A stretch of DNA of 48,414 nucleotides from a virus. The stretch is from positions 1 through 48,414 of the IMG/VR virus record IMGVR_UViG_3300010371_000045; one strand, written 5' to 3'. The notes under the pieces were generated by a model that ran no database searches, was not told the DNA's origin, and saw only the letters and a list, made by a program, of their open reading frames with translations. Each line of letters starts with the position of its first letter. The first letter of the stretch is position 1. The position numbers and the translations under genes are program-made. Below, in pieces: positions 22,513 to 30,861 of this stretch.

Positions 22513-24369
22513 ATGGCGTTTTCCGCACCGCTCCACCCGGGGATGGGGGTCATCCTCCAGCGCTTTGAGATGACCGAGACCGATGTCGCGCGCGCGGTCG
22601 AGGCGGGCGAACTGGCCTCGCCCTCGGTCTTTGCCAATTCCTGGTATTTCCGCATCCGGATCAGCGGCACCGGGTTTGCCTACCGGCCGCGGCTCAAGGA
22701 ATACGTCTGGCGCGACGCCAACCTCTACCTGACCCCGAAATTCACCGAGCGCTGTCTCGGGCTCCCGGTCGTCATCATGCACCCCGACAAGGAGATGCTC
22801 GACGGCCAGGAGCTCGCCGACCGGATCGTCGGGACCGTGGTGCGCGCCTGGATCGAGGGTGACGAAGTCTGGGCGGTGACCCGGATCCTCAACGAAGCGG
22901 CGGCCCGCTACATCGTCGACAACAAGCTGTCGACCTCGCCGGGCGTCGTCTTCCTCAACCCCAAGGTCAACGAAAAGATCGAGATGGAAGACGGGTATCA
23001 GATGCTCGTCGAAGCCGACCCGTCGCTGCTCGATCACGTTGCGATCTGCCCCGAAGGCGTCTGGGACAAAAAGTCCGGACCGACGGGGATCGACGTCGAC
23101 GGCAGTTTTGCTGCCGCCGATTCCACCACCGGCGGGGCCACCGCCTTTCAAAAGGACGATGCTATGGCCGACGAGGAACAGAAGGGCGAAGGCGAGGATC
23201 GCCGCGACAACGGTGGCCCGGGCGCAGGACCGGACCCGATGTTGAAGTATCTCGACAGCAAGTTCGACGCGCTGCACAAGCGGATGGACGCGATGGATTC
23301 CCGGATGGACTCCCTGCGCGACGATGCGAAAAAGGACGCCGACGATCCCGACCAGGATCGCGAGCAGGCCGCCGAGCTGCGCACCCTCGCCGCCGAGGAA
23401 GAGGAAGAGGCCGAGAAAAACGACGCCAAGCGCGACGACGCCAAGGGCGGTCATCGCATGGCGCGGCGCGACGGCGAGAGCCGCTCCGGCCACTCGAAGC
23501 GGGTCGATGCGCGCGCCGCCAAGCACGACGCCAAACATGCCCGCAAGCGCGCCGATGAGAGCGAGGACGAACACTCCGAGCGGATCGACGCCGCCTGCCG
23601 CCGCGACGCTGCGGAGGATGAGGACAAGGCCGAGAAAAAGGCCGAGGAGGACCGCAAGGACGCGAAGCGGGACGATGCCCGGCGCGACGCCAAGCGCGAC
23701 GACGCCAAAAGGGACGATGCCAAGCGGGATGATGATCGCCGCGACGACGATAAGCGCGACGACCGGCGCCATGACGCCCGCCGCGACGACGCCCGCCGCG
23801 ACGACGACCGTCGCGATGATCAGAAGCGTGACGATGCCAAGCGCGACGATGCCCGACACGACTCGAAGGGCCCGGATTTGAGCCGGTTCCGCCGCGACCT
23901 CGACGCCCACGGCAATCTGCTCGAAGAGTTGCGGCTGACCCTCAACCGTCCGGGTGAGGAGCAAGAGCGCTTCGCCGCCGCGCAACAGCGCGCCGACGAT
24001 GTCTACACGCTGTTCGACAACCGCGCCCCGGCGCCGCTGGTCGGCGAATCGCTGGCCGCTTACCGCGTCCGCCTCGCCCGCCCGATGCTGCAGCACTCGA
24101 AGGCCTGGAAGGATGCGGACCTGACCGAGCTGGCGCAGACCAAGGGGCCGGCCTTCGACAACGCGGAACAGGCGATCTACGCCGACGCCGCCACGGTCGG
24201 CCGCCACCCCGGCGATCCGGGCAGCGCGCAGCTGCGCAAGCATGTCCGCATCGACCCCGACACCGGGCAGCGGATGGTCGAGTGGTTCGGGTCGCCCAAG
24301 GCCTGGATGTCCCCGATGATGAACCCGTTCCAAGTCGCCACCCGCCTCGGCGGCGCCCGCAAGGAGTAG
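22513..24369 (+). CDS. Capsid maturation protease (DUF2213-like) fused to scaffold (618 aa)
   Basis: Residues 1-200 resemble DUF2213-type prohead proteases: YVWRDANLYLTPKFTERCLG, LPVVIMHPDKEMLDGQELAD, RIVGTVVRAWIEGDEVWAV, TSPGVVFLNPK and LDHVAICPEGVWD. His57-type and Ser catalytic residues are plausible at the MHP and TSPG segments. From about 217 the chain becomes a charged, coiled-coil scaffold with a striking mixed-charge repeat of KRDDA/RRDDD units (about 375-452). The C-terminal 160 residues form a folded domain. An in-frame ATG at 23164 with AAGGA upstream could produce scaffold alone. Confidence 0.85.
   Translation: MAFSAPLHPGMGVILQRFEMTETDVARAVEAGELASPSVFANSWYFRIRISGTGFAYRPRLKEYVWRDANLYLTPKFTERCLGLPVVIMHPDKEMLDGQELADRIVGTVVRAWIEGDEVWAVTRILNEAAARYIVDNKLSTSPGVVFLNPKVNEKIEMEDGYQMLVEADPSLLDHVAICPEGVWDKKSGPTGIDVDGSFAAADSTTGGATAFQKDDAMADEEQKGEGEDRRDNGGPGAGPDPMLKYLDSKFDALHKRMDAMDSRMDSLRDDAKKDADDPDQDREQAAELRTLAAEEEEEAEKNDAKRDDAKGGHRMARRDGESRSGHSKRVDARAAKHDAKHARKRADESEDEHSERIDAACRRDAAEDEDKAEKKAEEDRKDAKRDDARRDAKRDDAKRDDAKRDDDRRDDDKRDDRRHDARRDDARRDDDRRDDQKRDDAKRDDARHDSKGPDLSRFRRDLDAHGNLLEELRLTLNRPGEEQERFAAAQQRADDVYTLFDNRAPAPLVGESLAAYRVRLARPMLQHSKAWKDADLTELAQTKGPAFDNAEQAIYADAATVGRHPGDPGSAQLRKHVRIDPDTGQRMVEWFGSPKAWMSPMMNPFQVATRLGGARKE
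23164..24369 (+). CDS. Internal in-frame scaffold product (predicted, 401 aa)
   Basis: ATG 23164 is in frame with the protease-scaffold gene and has AAGGA at 23152-23156, spacing 7 nt. It begins MADEEQKGEGEDRRDNGGPG exactly where the protease-like domain ends and the charged scaffold begins. This mirrors the nested protease/scaffold genes of lambda C/Nu3 and many other phages. Not yet proven here. Confidence 0.55.
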   Translation: MADEEQKGEGEDRRDNGGPGAGPDPMLKYLDSKFDALHKRMDAMDSRMDSLRDDAKKDADDPDQDREQAAELRTLAAEEEEEAEKNDAKRDDAKGGHRMARRDGESRSGHSKRVDARAAKHDAKHARKRADESEDEHSERIDAACRRDAAEDEDKAEKKAEEDRKDAKRDDARRDAKRDDAKRDDAKRDDDRRDDDKRDDRRHDARRDDARRDDDRRDDQKRDDAKRDDARHDSKGPDLSRFRRDLDAHGNLLEELRLTLNRPGEEQERFAAAQQRADDVYTLFDNRAPAPLVGESLAAYRVRLARPMLQHSKAWKDADLTELAQTKGPAFDNAEQAIYADAATVGRHPGDPGSAQLRKHVRIDPDTGQRMVEWFGSPKAWMSPMMNPFQVATRLGGARKE

Positions 24370-24375
24370 TTCGCG

Positions 24376-25278
24376 ATGAGCGCACAGATTTCGATGAACC
24401 CGTTTGTGACGACCAACGCGGCCGGCTCGTTTGGCGTCACCACGACCGGCGGGATCCAGGGCACCCTCGCCCAGAACCCGACCGAGAACTTCCGCATCGC
24501 CGGCGGCATCCTCGCGGCGACCGAGACGCTGGCGATGTACGGCGGGATCGCGATCACCGAATTGATCCCGACCTATCAGACCGGGGTCCCGACGGTGCCG
24601 GCGCCGGCGCTCGGCGGCGTCATCGCCCGCGCCACCGCGGTCGCCAACATCACCGGCTGGTCGATCTTCGACCAGAATTACGCGATGGTGAACACGCCGC
24701 AGTCGCCGGTTCCGCTCAGCGGCTCCGGCGGCCAGGTCAACTTTGTCCGCACCGGGTCGGGGGCCCGGCTCTGGGTCGCCTGCGACCCGGCGCTCGCCTC
24801 GATCGAAAACGGCGCGATCAACCAGAATGTCAGCTGGGACTACAACAACCAGCTCTTGGCCCCCTACGACGCCTCGACCGCGACCATCGCGGCGAGCGCG
24901 ACGGTCACCTGGGCCAATACCAACGGCGGTCAATTGACCGTCCCGGTGGCGAACTGGACCGGCGCGTTCCAGCCGGTCGCCGGCGACATTCTGACGATCT
25001 CCGGGGCGACCAACTCGGGGACCGGCGGCGCCGCGGCGATTAACAAGTCGTTTGTCGTCGTCTCGGCGACCGCGACCCAGGCGGTCTTTGCCGCCCCGGC
25101 CGCGGCGGGTGTCTTTGGCACCATCGGCGGCAGCCCGGTCATCAATTTCGGCACCGGGATCGCGCCGTGCAAGGTGCTCGGGTTCAACTTCGGCAACTCG
25201 ATGACGGTGCAGTACGACGCGTCGACCGGGTTTGCCACCTGGAACCGCAGCGGCACCGCCGCCCTCATCCTGATCTAA
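24376..25278 (+). CDS. Putative capsid cement/decoration protein (300 aa)
   Basis: Starts MSAQISMNPFVTTNAAGSFG after the scaffold gene. The chain is Gly/Ala/Thr-rich, with short strands and few charges, as for head-surface proteins. Residues about 176-253 (VTWANTNGGQLTVP through VVVSATATQAVFA) look like an inserted small beta domain related to modules in other structural proteins here. It lies immediately before the major capsid gene, where cement or structural proteins usually are. Role inferred from position. Confidence 0.7.
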   Translation: MSAQISMNPFVTTNAAGSFGVTTTGGIQGTLAQNPTENFRIAGGILAATETLAMYGGIAITELIPTYQTGVPTVPAPALGGVIARATAVANITGWSIFDQNYAMVNTPQSPVPLSGSGGQVNFVRTGSGARLWVACDPALASIENGAINQNVSWDYNNQLLAPYDASTATIAASATVTWANTNGGQLTVPVANWTGAFQPVAGDILTISGATNSGTGGAAAINKSFVVVSATATQAVFAAPAAAGVFGTIGGSPVINFGTGIAPCKVLGFNFGNSMTVQYDASTGFATWNRSGTAALILI

Positions 25279-25313
25279 CCCGCGGGCCGTCCCGCAGCTA
25301 ACGGAGAAGAGTA

Positions 25314-26336
25314 ATGGCCCTCGAAGGTTCAGCCTATGTGACGGTCAATCCGTCCTTTACCGAGCCCCGGATGATCCTGCCCTATGTGCAGGCCTCGGGC
25401 GCTTTTGACACGCTCCCCAACCAGGAGATCGACACCAAGCTCGGCGAGGGCGACCTCCTCGTCTACATCAAGCGCGTCGATGTCCGCACCCAGGTCGCGG
25501 CCGGGCAGGCGGCGTTTAACGAACTGCCGTCGTGCTCGATCATGACGTCGCAGATTTCGACCCCGACCTATCTGCAGCGGGTCAACGCGCAATACGACCA
25601 CCACGACACGCGCGCCGCGGCCAATTGGGGGATCGGCATCGTCGACGCCTATCGGCTGGCGATGTGGCAGGGGCATTTCCAGTTTGCCCGCAACGCGCTG
25701 CTCTACGGGTACAACCCGGTCAATGGCGAGGGGCTCTTGAACGGCGCCGGCTCGACCTCGATCAACCTGCCGGCCGACACCTTCGGCAACACCACCATCG
25801 TCACCTACGACAATGGCCAGCTGGCGATCTTCCTGCTCCAGCAAATCCTCAACATCAAGGCGCGCACCAACCAGCTCGGGATCGGGCGGCGCTTTGTCAT
25901 CCTCGGGCCGCAGCGCGATCTGGGGCAGATGGCCTACCCCGGGATCGTCCAGCTGGTCCAGTTCCAGCGCGACGGCGCCGGCACCGCCTCGATCGCCGGG
26001 ATGGTCAAGGAGACCCTCGCGGATAACGGCGACCAGCTGTTCTGGTGCTACGACGACACGCTGATCGGCAAGGGCGCCGGCGGCACCGACGCGATCATCG
26101 TGACGATGCCGGAGGTGATGCGGCCGCAGCAGGCGCGGGTCAACACCAACGTCTTCGCCACCCTGTCGCCGGCGATGGACGACTGCAACAAGATGTACTG
26201 CGACATGGCCGCGCCGCGCGAAATCCCGGTCCCGGTGGCCTACGGCGGCACCAACGTCCTGTCGGAGTGGCGGATCACCAGCGGCTGGCCGGTGCGCCCC
26301 GAGGCGACCACGATTATTTCGGCGCAAAACTCGTAA
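25314..26336 (+). CDS. Major capsid protein, DUF2184-like (340 aa)
   Basis: Starts MALEGSAYVTVNPSFTEPRM with GGAGAAG upstream. Residues such as YIKRVDVRTQVAAGQAAFNE, WGIGIVDAYRLAMWQGHFQF, LLYGYNPVNGEGLLNGAG and FVILGPQRDLG, together with the end DMAAPREIPVPVAYGG, fit DUF2184, a major capsid family with an HK97-type fold. Length and position after protease and cement support it. It assembles the icosahedral head. Confidence 0.85.
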   Translation: MALEGSAYVTVNPSFTEPRMILPYVQASGAFDTLPNQEIDTKLGEGDLLVYIKRVDVRTQVAAGQAAFNELPSCSIMTSQISTPTYLQRVNAQYDHHDTRAAANWGIGIVDAYRLAMWQGHFQFARNALLYGYNPVNGEGLLNGAGSTSINLPADTFGNTTIVTYDNGQLAIFLLQQILNIKARTNQLGIGRRFVILGPQRDLGQMAYPGIVQLVQFQRDGAGTASIAGMVKETLADNGDQLFWCYDDTLIGKGAGGTDAIIVTMPEVMRPQQARVNTNVFATLSPAMDDCNKMYCDMAAPREIPVPVAYGGTNVLSEWRITSGWPVRPEATTIISAQNS

Positions 26337-26354
26337 ATCGAGACCGTCCCAAAG

Positions 26355-26381
26355 CCTCCCGGGGAGTTAAGTTCCGGGAGG
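26355..26381 (+). terminator. Hairpin 3' of the capsid gene
   Basis: CCTCCCGG / CCGGGAGG, an 8-bp stem with an 11-nt loop, lies 19 nt past the capsid stop. No T-run follows, so it may be a partial terminator or a 3'-stabilising structure. Confidence 0.45.
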
Positions 26382-26409
26382 ATCAGAAACGGCACGGTAG
26401 GAACAGACC

Positions 26410-26459
26410 GCGGCGTCAAGCGGTAACAAGGTTGGGCGCGGCCGGGCGTTTGACGCCGC
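26410..26459 (+). terminator. Second strong hairpin after the capsid gene
   Basis: GCGGCGTCAA (26410-26419) and TTGACGCCGC (26450-26459) pair perfectly and extend by three more pairs including one wobble. Together with the first hairpin, it fills the 200-bp gap between the capsid gene and the next ORF. Confidence 0.45.
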
Positions 26460-26540
26460 CCGTGGTCGTGGTTCGGGACGACCCTCCCCGCACTCTACGC
26501 GCCGCGCCCAGCTCCTTGAGGGTTCCTTGGAGGGGTGACC

Positions 26541-27131
26541 ATGACGACACTGCACATCGCCAACGCGACCCAGCAATTTCACGAGTTCGCCTTTCGCCTC
26601 GGCGGCACCGGCGGCGCGCCGATCATCCAGACCATCCCGCCGGGCGGGCAAATCCGCGTCGCCGCGCGCGGCGGCAATCTGTCGACCGAGGATGTCGACG
26701 CGATCGTCAAGCAGCACGAGCCCTATGGGCTGATCCCGGTCAGCGAGGTCGGCAAGCGCGACGGGTTTTGCGGGTTGTGCTACTCGGTCGACCGCCCGGT
26801 CAGCTTTTCCCGGCTCGCCGAGCAGATCGGTCACAACCGGATGGCGCTGATCAGTCGCGGCAAGGAAAACCGCAAGGCCGCCGCGGTCGCGATCAACGAG
26901 ACGCTCGAAGCCAATATCCGCGAGAGCGGGCGCACCGACGTGCTGCGCACGCTGCAGATCGAGGTCGAGCAGCTCAACGACCCGCAGGTGCTGCGCGTCG
27001 ACAAGACCACCGAGGGTCTCGCCCGCGAGATGGCCGACACCCCGCGCTTTGGCGAAGGGGTCAGGGTCGACCGCAACGCGCCGCCGCCGGCCGCGGCCAA
27101 ACGCGCCCGCGCCCCGCGCCGCAAGTCCTAA
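26541..27131 (+). CDS. Hypothetical head-connector region protein (196 aa)
   Basis: ATG at 26541 with GGAGGGG 6 nt upstream is preferred to GTG at 26535. MTTLHIANATQQFHEFAFRL begins a beta-rich N-terminus, then a helical middle (NRKAAAVAINETLEANIRES) and a basic Ala/Pro/Arg tail. It may be a capsid-associated or connector accessory protein. Family not recognised. Confidence 0.65.
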   Translation: MTTLHIANATQQFHEFAFRLGGTGGAPIIQTIPPGGQIRVAARGGNLSTEDVDAIVKQHEPYGLIPVSEVGKRDGFCGLCYSVDRPVSFSRLAEQIGHNRMALISRGKENRKAAAVAINETLEANIRESGRTDVLRTLQIEVEQLNDPQVLRVDKTTEGLAREMADTPRFGEGVRVDRNAPPPAAAKRARAPRRKS

Positions 27132-27134
27132 TCG

Positions 27135-27830
27135 ATGCAGACCGGGATCCAGCCGACGCTCGACGGGTTTGTCGCGTTTGTCGCGACCATCCTGCCGACC
27201 GGCTCGGTCCCGGCGACCCCGCCGTATCAGACCTGGGCCTACGATCAGGCGCTCAACACCGTCAACACCCAGTTGCAATGCGCGCCGGGGCAGCCGGGCG
27301 CGTGGTCGGTCTACACCGATGCGGTCTACAATCTGGCGATGCATATCCTGGTCACCCTCGGTCAGGATGTCACCTACCCGATCGCGACCGCGAGTTGGGC
27401 GGGCGGTCTCGTCACGCTGACGACGACCATCACCAACCAGTTCCAGCCCGGCCAGCAGATCATGGTGCAAGGGCTGAGCCCCTTGGCCTATGACGCCGGG
27501 TTTGCCAAACCGTTTGTCGTCAACTCGGTCGATGTCCCGACCAACGCGCTGACCTACGCGGTCGCGGCCAACCCGGGGGCGGCGACGCTCCTCGCCGGCG
27601 CCGCGGTGTCCGGGGTCGTGTTTCAGACGATGCGCCTGCGCTACCAGCTCAACACTTTTGCGCCGGGGCTCGTCGCCACCGGGGCGGATCAGGGCACCAG
27701 TGTCGGGCTCGACAACCCGGACTGGCTCAAGGGTCTGACCATCGCCGATCTCGACTATATCAAGACGCCGTGGGGCCGGCACTACCAGGCGATCGCGATG
27801 CGGGTCGGCACGATCTGGGGATTGAGCTAA
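27135..27830 (+). CDS. Putative connector/adaptor structural protein with inserted beta module (231 aa)
   Basis: The first 80 residues and the last 70 look like one domain split by an insert at about 84-155 (WAGGLVTLTTTITNQFQPGQ, FVVNSVDVPTNALTYAVAAN). The insert matches the beta module seen in the sheath and baseplate proteins: a hydrophobic strand, PGQ/VGQ turn, Y-G-F and a final NPG. The C-terminus (LRYQLNTFAPGLVATGADQG, WGRHYQAIAMR) is likely the connector-like part. Function inferred from position. Confidence 0.65.
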   Translation: MQTGIQPTLDGFVAFVATILPTGSVPATPPYQTWAYDQALNTVNTQLQCAPGQPGAWSVYTDAVYNLAMHILVTLGQDVTYPIATASWAGGLVTLTTTITNQFQPGQQIMVQGLSPLAYDAGFAKPFVVNSVDVPTNALTYAVAANPGAATLLAGAAVSGVVFQTMRLRYQLNTFAPGLVATGADQGTSVGLDNPDWLKGLTIADLDYIKTPWGRHYQAIAMRVGTIWGLS

Positions 27831-27979
27831 TGTCGGTCAGCCTCCACTTGATTTTGCTGATTTTCAGCTTTGTCTGCGCCGTCCTCGCCGCGTGCGGGGT
27901 TTCGGGGCGCATCCACACCGGCTGGGCCGCCTTTGCGTTTTTTGTCGCCGCGATCCTCTTTGGCGGGCTCCACCTCTAG
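27830..27979 (+). CDS. Small membrane protein (49 aa)
   Basis: ATG overlaps the previous stop (TAATG). MSVSLHLILLIFSFVCAVLA is a transmembrane helix and AAFAFFVAAILFGGLHL is a second one, with a short loop between (ACGVSGRIHTGW). A two-helix 49-residue protein in the connector region could be a small holin-like or membrane accessory protein, but nothing proves it. Confidence 0.65.
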   Translation: MSVSLHLILLIFSFVCAVLAACGVSGRIHTGWAAFAFFVAAILFGGLHL

Positions 27980-27994
27980 GCCGCGGGTGCGCTG

Positions 27995-28519
27995 ATGCCG
28001 GTGCTGCATTTGGGGGTTTTGGATATTCCCTATCCCGAGCGGCAGCCGGCGCCGCGCGCGGTGGCCAAGCGGCGGCCGCGCGGCGGGGTCCGCTGGCGCC
28101 CGCCGACCCGCGGCTCGACGGCGGGCAAAACCACCGGCGACATCGCCGAGATCATCGAGGGGCGGTACGGCATCTTTAGCATGTTCACACTCCTCCACGG
28201 CGCCGATATCGAGGAGAAGCTCGCCGAGGTCTACGAGGCAAAGCTCGAGCGCCTGCTCCTGGGCGGTCCGGCCGCGGCGGCGAGCGCGGAGTTTGACACC
28301 GGCGATTTTGCCGGCGAGGTCTCGGTGCTCGAAGGCATCTTCAAAAAGGCCCTCGACGACCAGGAGTTCAACGGGCGCGGCCCGGGCATCCCGACGCGCG
28401 CGGCGCAGCACGGGGTCAACCACCGCCTCGCCCGCCCGAGTGTGCGCGGCAACCCGGCGCGGCCGAGCTTTATCGATACCGGCCTCTTGCAGTCGAGCCT
28501 CAAAATCTGGGTCGATTGA
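27995..28519 (+). CDS. Putative neck/tail-completion protein (174 aa)
   Basis: Starts MPVLHLGVLDIPYPERQPAP, followed by a basic loop (KRRPRGGVRWRPPTRGSTAG) and a helical body (DIEEKLAEVYEAKLERLLLG). The C-terminal HGVNHRLARPSVRGNPARPS and FIDTGLLQSSLKIWVD fit HK97-gp10-like tail-completion proteins, in which the protein ends on a final strand after a substrate-like loop. Its place between connector and tail genes agrees. Moderate family confidence. Confidence 0.65.
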   Translation: MPVLHLGVLDIPYPERQPAPRAVAKRRPRGGVRWRPPTRGSTAGKTTGDIAEIIEGRYGIFSMFTLLHGADIEEKLAEVYEAKLERLLLGGPAAAASAEFDTGDFAGEVSVLEGIFKKALDDQEFNGRGPGIPTRAAQHGVNHRLARPSVRGNPARPSFIDTGLLQSSLKIWVD

Positions 28520-28528
28520 GGCCAGCCG

Positions 28529-29587
28529 ATGCCGACCTATGCCGAGATCACCAGCGCCTCGGGGGAGACCGCGAGCGAACTCCACGCCGCGCTGGCGCAA
28601 GGCACCGCGGTCCTCTCGGGCGATCAGACGGTCAGCTTTATCCCGTATGTCCGGCGCGTCCTGCCGATCGACGGGTATGTCTTCTGGATGAACGCGGCGC
28701 TCCTCTCGGCGCAGCAGCTGTCGCAAAACGGGCTCCGCTCGGCGGCGCCGATCGTCGTCTCCGGGTCGCTCCACTACGCCTCGGTCGGGCAGCAGGCCGA
28801 GGACGAATCGATCGTCGTCCGCCAGGTCGTCTTTACCGCGCAAAGCCCGGTCGAGGCCCTCGCCGAAATCTCCTCCAGCGTCCTCTACGTCGCGGTCTGG
28901 CAAACCGCGCTCGGCGATTTCCGGTTTACCTTTTCGAGCCGCAACCACTTCTACGAGCAGGCGCGCGAGTTCCACTATGTCGGCGACGCCGTCTACCCGG
29001 TGTTCGAGGCGCAGCTGATCGACACGATGGCCGGGTTCGACCAGCGCCAGATCGTCTCGAACAGCCTGCCGTTCTGGCTGGCGATGGTCGAGAGCGTGCC
29101 TTTTCCGCTCGCCGCGCTCGTCACCACCAACATCCCGCTGTTCCCGTCGTACCTGGTGCCGAACAACCTGGTCCCGCCCTATGGCGCCGTTTATATCCCG
29201 CCGCAATCGAGCATCGCGCTGCAGCCGACCCCGTTTCTCGACCGCCAGGGAAACCAGTGGCAATTGATGCGCGAGCATGTGCGGATCGTGCTCTATGGGC
29301 TGCGCAACGACGACGCCCAGGATTTTCTCCAGTACATCATCGGCTATTCGGTGCTGACCGACACCTACGGGCTCGTCAACGGCCCGGTGATCCACGACGA
29401 GCACCGGACCCAGGCCGAGTTGGTCGCGCTGGCGCAGCGCAAGGTGATCGACCTCGATATCACCTACAACCAGCAGCGCTCGCGCGATATCGGGCGCCAG
29501 TTGATCAAGACCGCGGTCGCCGATTTCGCCTTTAACCCAAACCCGATCCCGCCGGCGCCGCCGCGCTATCCGTGGCTGCCGGGCTGA
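28529..29587 (+). CDS. Hypothetical structural protein (352 aa)
   Basis: Starts MPTYAEITSASGETASELHA. The body is beta-rich with aromatic and polar strands (FRFTFSSRNHFYEQAREFHY, VRIVLYGLRNDDAQDFLQYI). It ends in a Pro-rich segment (NPNPIPPAPPRYPWLPG). No catalytic motif. It lies between the neck-like gene and the fibre-like genes, so a tail terminator or connector role is plausible. Function not recognised. Confidence 0.6.
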   Translation: MPTYAEITSASGETASELHAALAQGTAVLSGDQTVSFIPYVRRVLPIDGYVFWMNAALLSAQQLSQNGLRSAAPIVVSGSLHYASVGQQAEDESIVVRQVVFTAQSPVEALAEISSSVLYVAVWQTALGDFRFTFSSRNHFYEQAREFHYVGDAVYPVFEAQLIDTMAGFDQRQIVSNSLPFWLAMVESVPFPLAALVTTNIPLFPSYLVPNNLVPPYGAVYIPPQSSIALQPTPFLDRQGNQWQLMREHVRIVLYGLRNDDAQDFLQYIIGYSVLTDTYGLVNGPVIHDEHRTQAELVALAQRKVIDLDITYNQQRSRDIGRQLIKTAVADFAFNPNPIPPAPPRYPWLPG

Positions 29588-29617
29588 CCCGAGACCGCGA
29601 CGACAGACGAGGGTGCC

Positions 29618-30121
29618 ATGCTGCCAGCGATCGAGGCCGGGGATGTCGCCCGTCCGTTTGCCGCGGTCCTCACCTCAAATGTCCCGGGCGATTACCCGCC
29701 CGACCAGTGGGCCGATGTCACGACCCGCCAGATCCTGACCGTCAAGGAGAGCGCGAGCGACGAGCGGGCGCGCAAGACCGCGCGGTGCCAGGCGGCGATC
29801 CGCGCTATCCTGATCGCCGCCTTTGGCGCGCAGCAGCAGGAGGAGCAGCACCGGCTCGGCGAGCGCGGGTGCGCGCGTTACGACGACGATCTGGGGATCG
29901 ACCGGCGGGTGCTCGAGACCTCGGCGCGGATCATCGCCGCGGCGCGCGAGCACCTGGTCTTTGGGCCCCAGAACCTCGGCGATCTCTACGCAGAGAACCG
30001 CGCGATGCTGTGCGCCATCATCGGCACCAATCTCGCGACCTCGGTCACGATTACCCGGAAGTGGCACGCTCACGCGCGGTCGGATGACCCTCGCGCGCGC
30101 CGGTTCCTATCCACCCATTAG
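29618..30121 (+). CDS. Hypothetical helical protein (167 aa)
   Basis: Starts MLPAIEAGDVARPFAAVLTS. Mostly helices with basic and Gln-rich stretches (ARKTARCQAAIRAILIAAFG, AQQQEEQHRLGERG). A Cys pair (C49, C85) is present without a metal-site pattern. Its stop (30119-30121) is in frame with the next reading frame. Function unknown. Confidence 0.6.
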   Translation: MLPAIEAGDVARPFAAVLTSNVPGDYPPDQWADVTTRQILTVKESASDERARKTARCQAAIRAILIAAFGAQQQEEQHRLGERGCARYDDDLGIDRRVLETSARIIAAAREHLVFGPQNLGDLYAENRAMLCAIIGTNLATSVTITRKWHAHARSDDPRARRFLSTH

Positions 30122-30172
30122 GAGAGCTCGCGGGCGGCTCGCGCGCCGCCCTGCCGAGATTGGAGGTGTGCT

Positions 30173-30838
30173 ATCGCCGGATTCACCACCGCATTCCCGA
30201 CGAGCCTCAAGGCGGAGCTGCCGCAGGGTCTCCACAATTTCAACGGCTCGGTCACCCCGACCGGCAACACCACCAACACCAGCGCCCATATCACCTCGCT
30301 GAGCTCGATGGCCGGGATCGGTCTCGGCTCGTCGATCTCCGGCGCCGGGATCCCCGCCGGGTCGTTTGTCGCCGATATCGACAGCGCGTCGAGCCTGTTT
30401 ATCGGCGGCGCCGGCAACGCCACCGCGACCGCGTCGGGGGTGACGCTGACCATCGCCGGCCATGTCTTCAAGGTGGCGCTGGGGATCGCGTCGCCGGCCG
30501 GCACCTACGGCGCGGCGACGACCAATTATTCGAACCTGACCGGCAACTCGGACGAGGTCAGCGGCACCGGGTACACGGCGGGCGGGTTTGCCTGGACCGC
30601 GGCGCAGAATATCACCCCGGCGACCTCGGGCACCGGCGCGTTCTGGCAGTGGTCGGTCAACCCGAACTGGACCTCGGCGACGTTTTCGACCTCGGGGTGC
30701 ATCATCTACAACACCGGGTCGACCAATCGTGCGGTGTATGTCGGTTCGTTTGGCGGGACCCAGACCGTCACCGCCGGGACCCTGACCCTGGTGCAGCCGA
30801 CCAACGGGGTGGGGACGAGCTTGCTGCAAATAAACTAG
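30173..30838 (+). CDS. Tail-tip/fibre-type structural protein, non-canonical start likely
   Basis: The frame is open from 30122 to 30838 with no ATG/GTG/TTG before 30308. Yet AGFTTAFPTSLKAELPQGLH starting near 30176 is a typical N-terminus for this phage family, and a perfect GGAGG at 30162-30166 sits 6 nt before an ATC at 30173. I therefore infer an ATC start or a base error; 30308 is the conventional alternative. The product is Gly/Ser/Thr-rich with short strands (SSISGAGIPAGSFVADIDSA), as in small decoration or fibre proteins. Confidence 0.6.
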   Translation: MAGFTTAFPTSLKAELPQGLHNFNGSVTPTGNTTNTSAHITSLSSMAGIGLGSSISGAGIPAGSFVADIDSASSLFIGGAGNATATASGVTLTIAGHVFKVALGIASPAGTYGAATTNYSNLTGNSDEVSGTGYTAGGFAWTAAQNITPATSGTGAFWQWSVNPNWTSATFSTSGCIIYNTGSTNRAVYVGSFGGTQTVTAGTLTLVQPTNGVGTSLLQIN

Positions 30839-30861
30839 CGGGCATGTAAAAAGTCCCGTAG

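Noticed and set aside
22261-24933. Very long reverse-strand ORF (890 codons) opposite the Nudix and protease-scaffold genes
   Set aside because: It mirrors the GC-biased forward genes, has no plausible motif and no leftward promoter; the forward frames carry clear domains.
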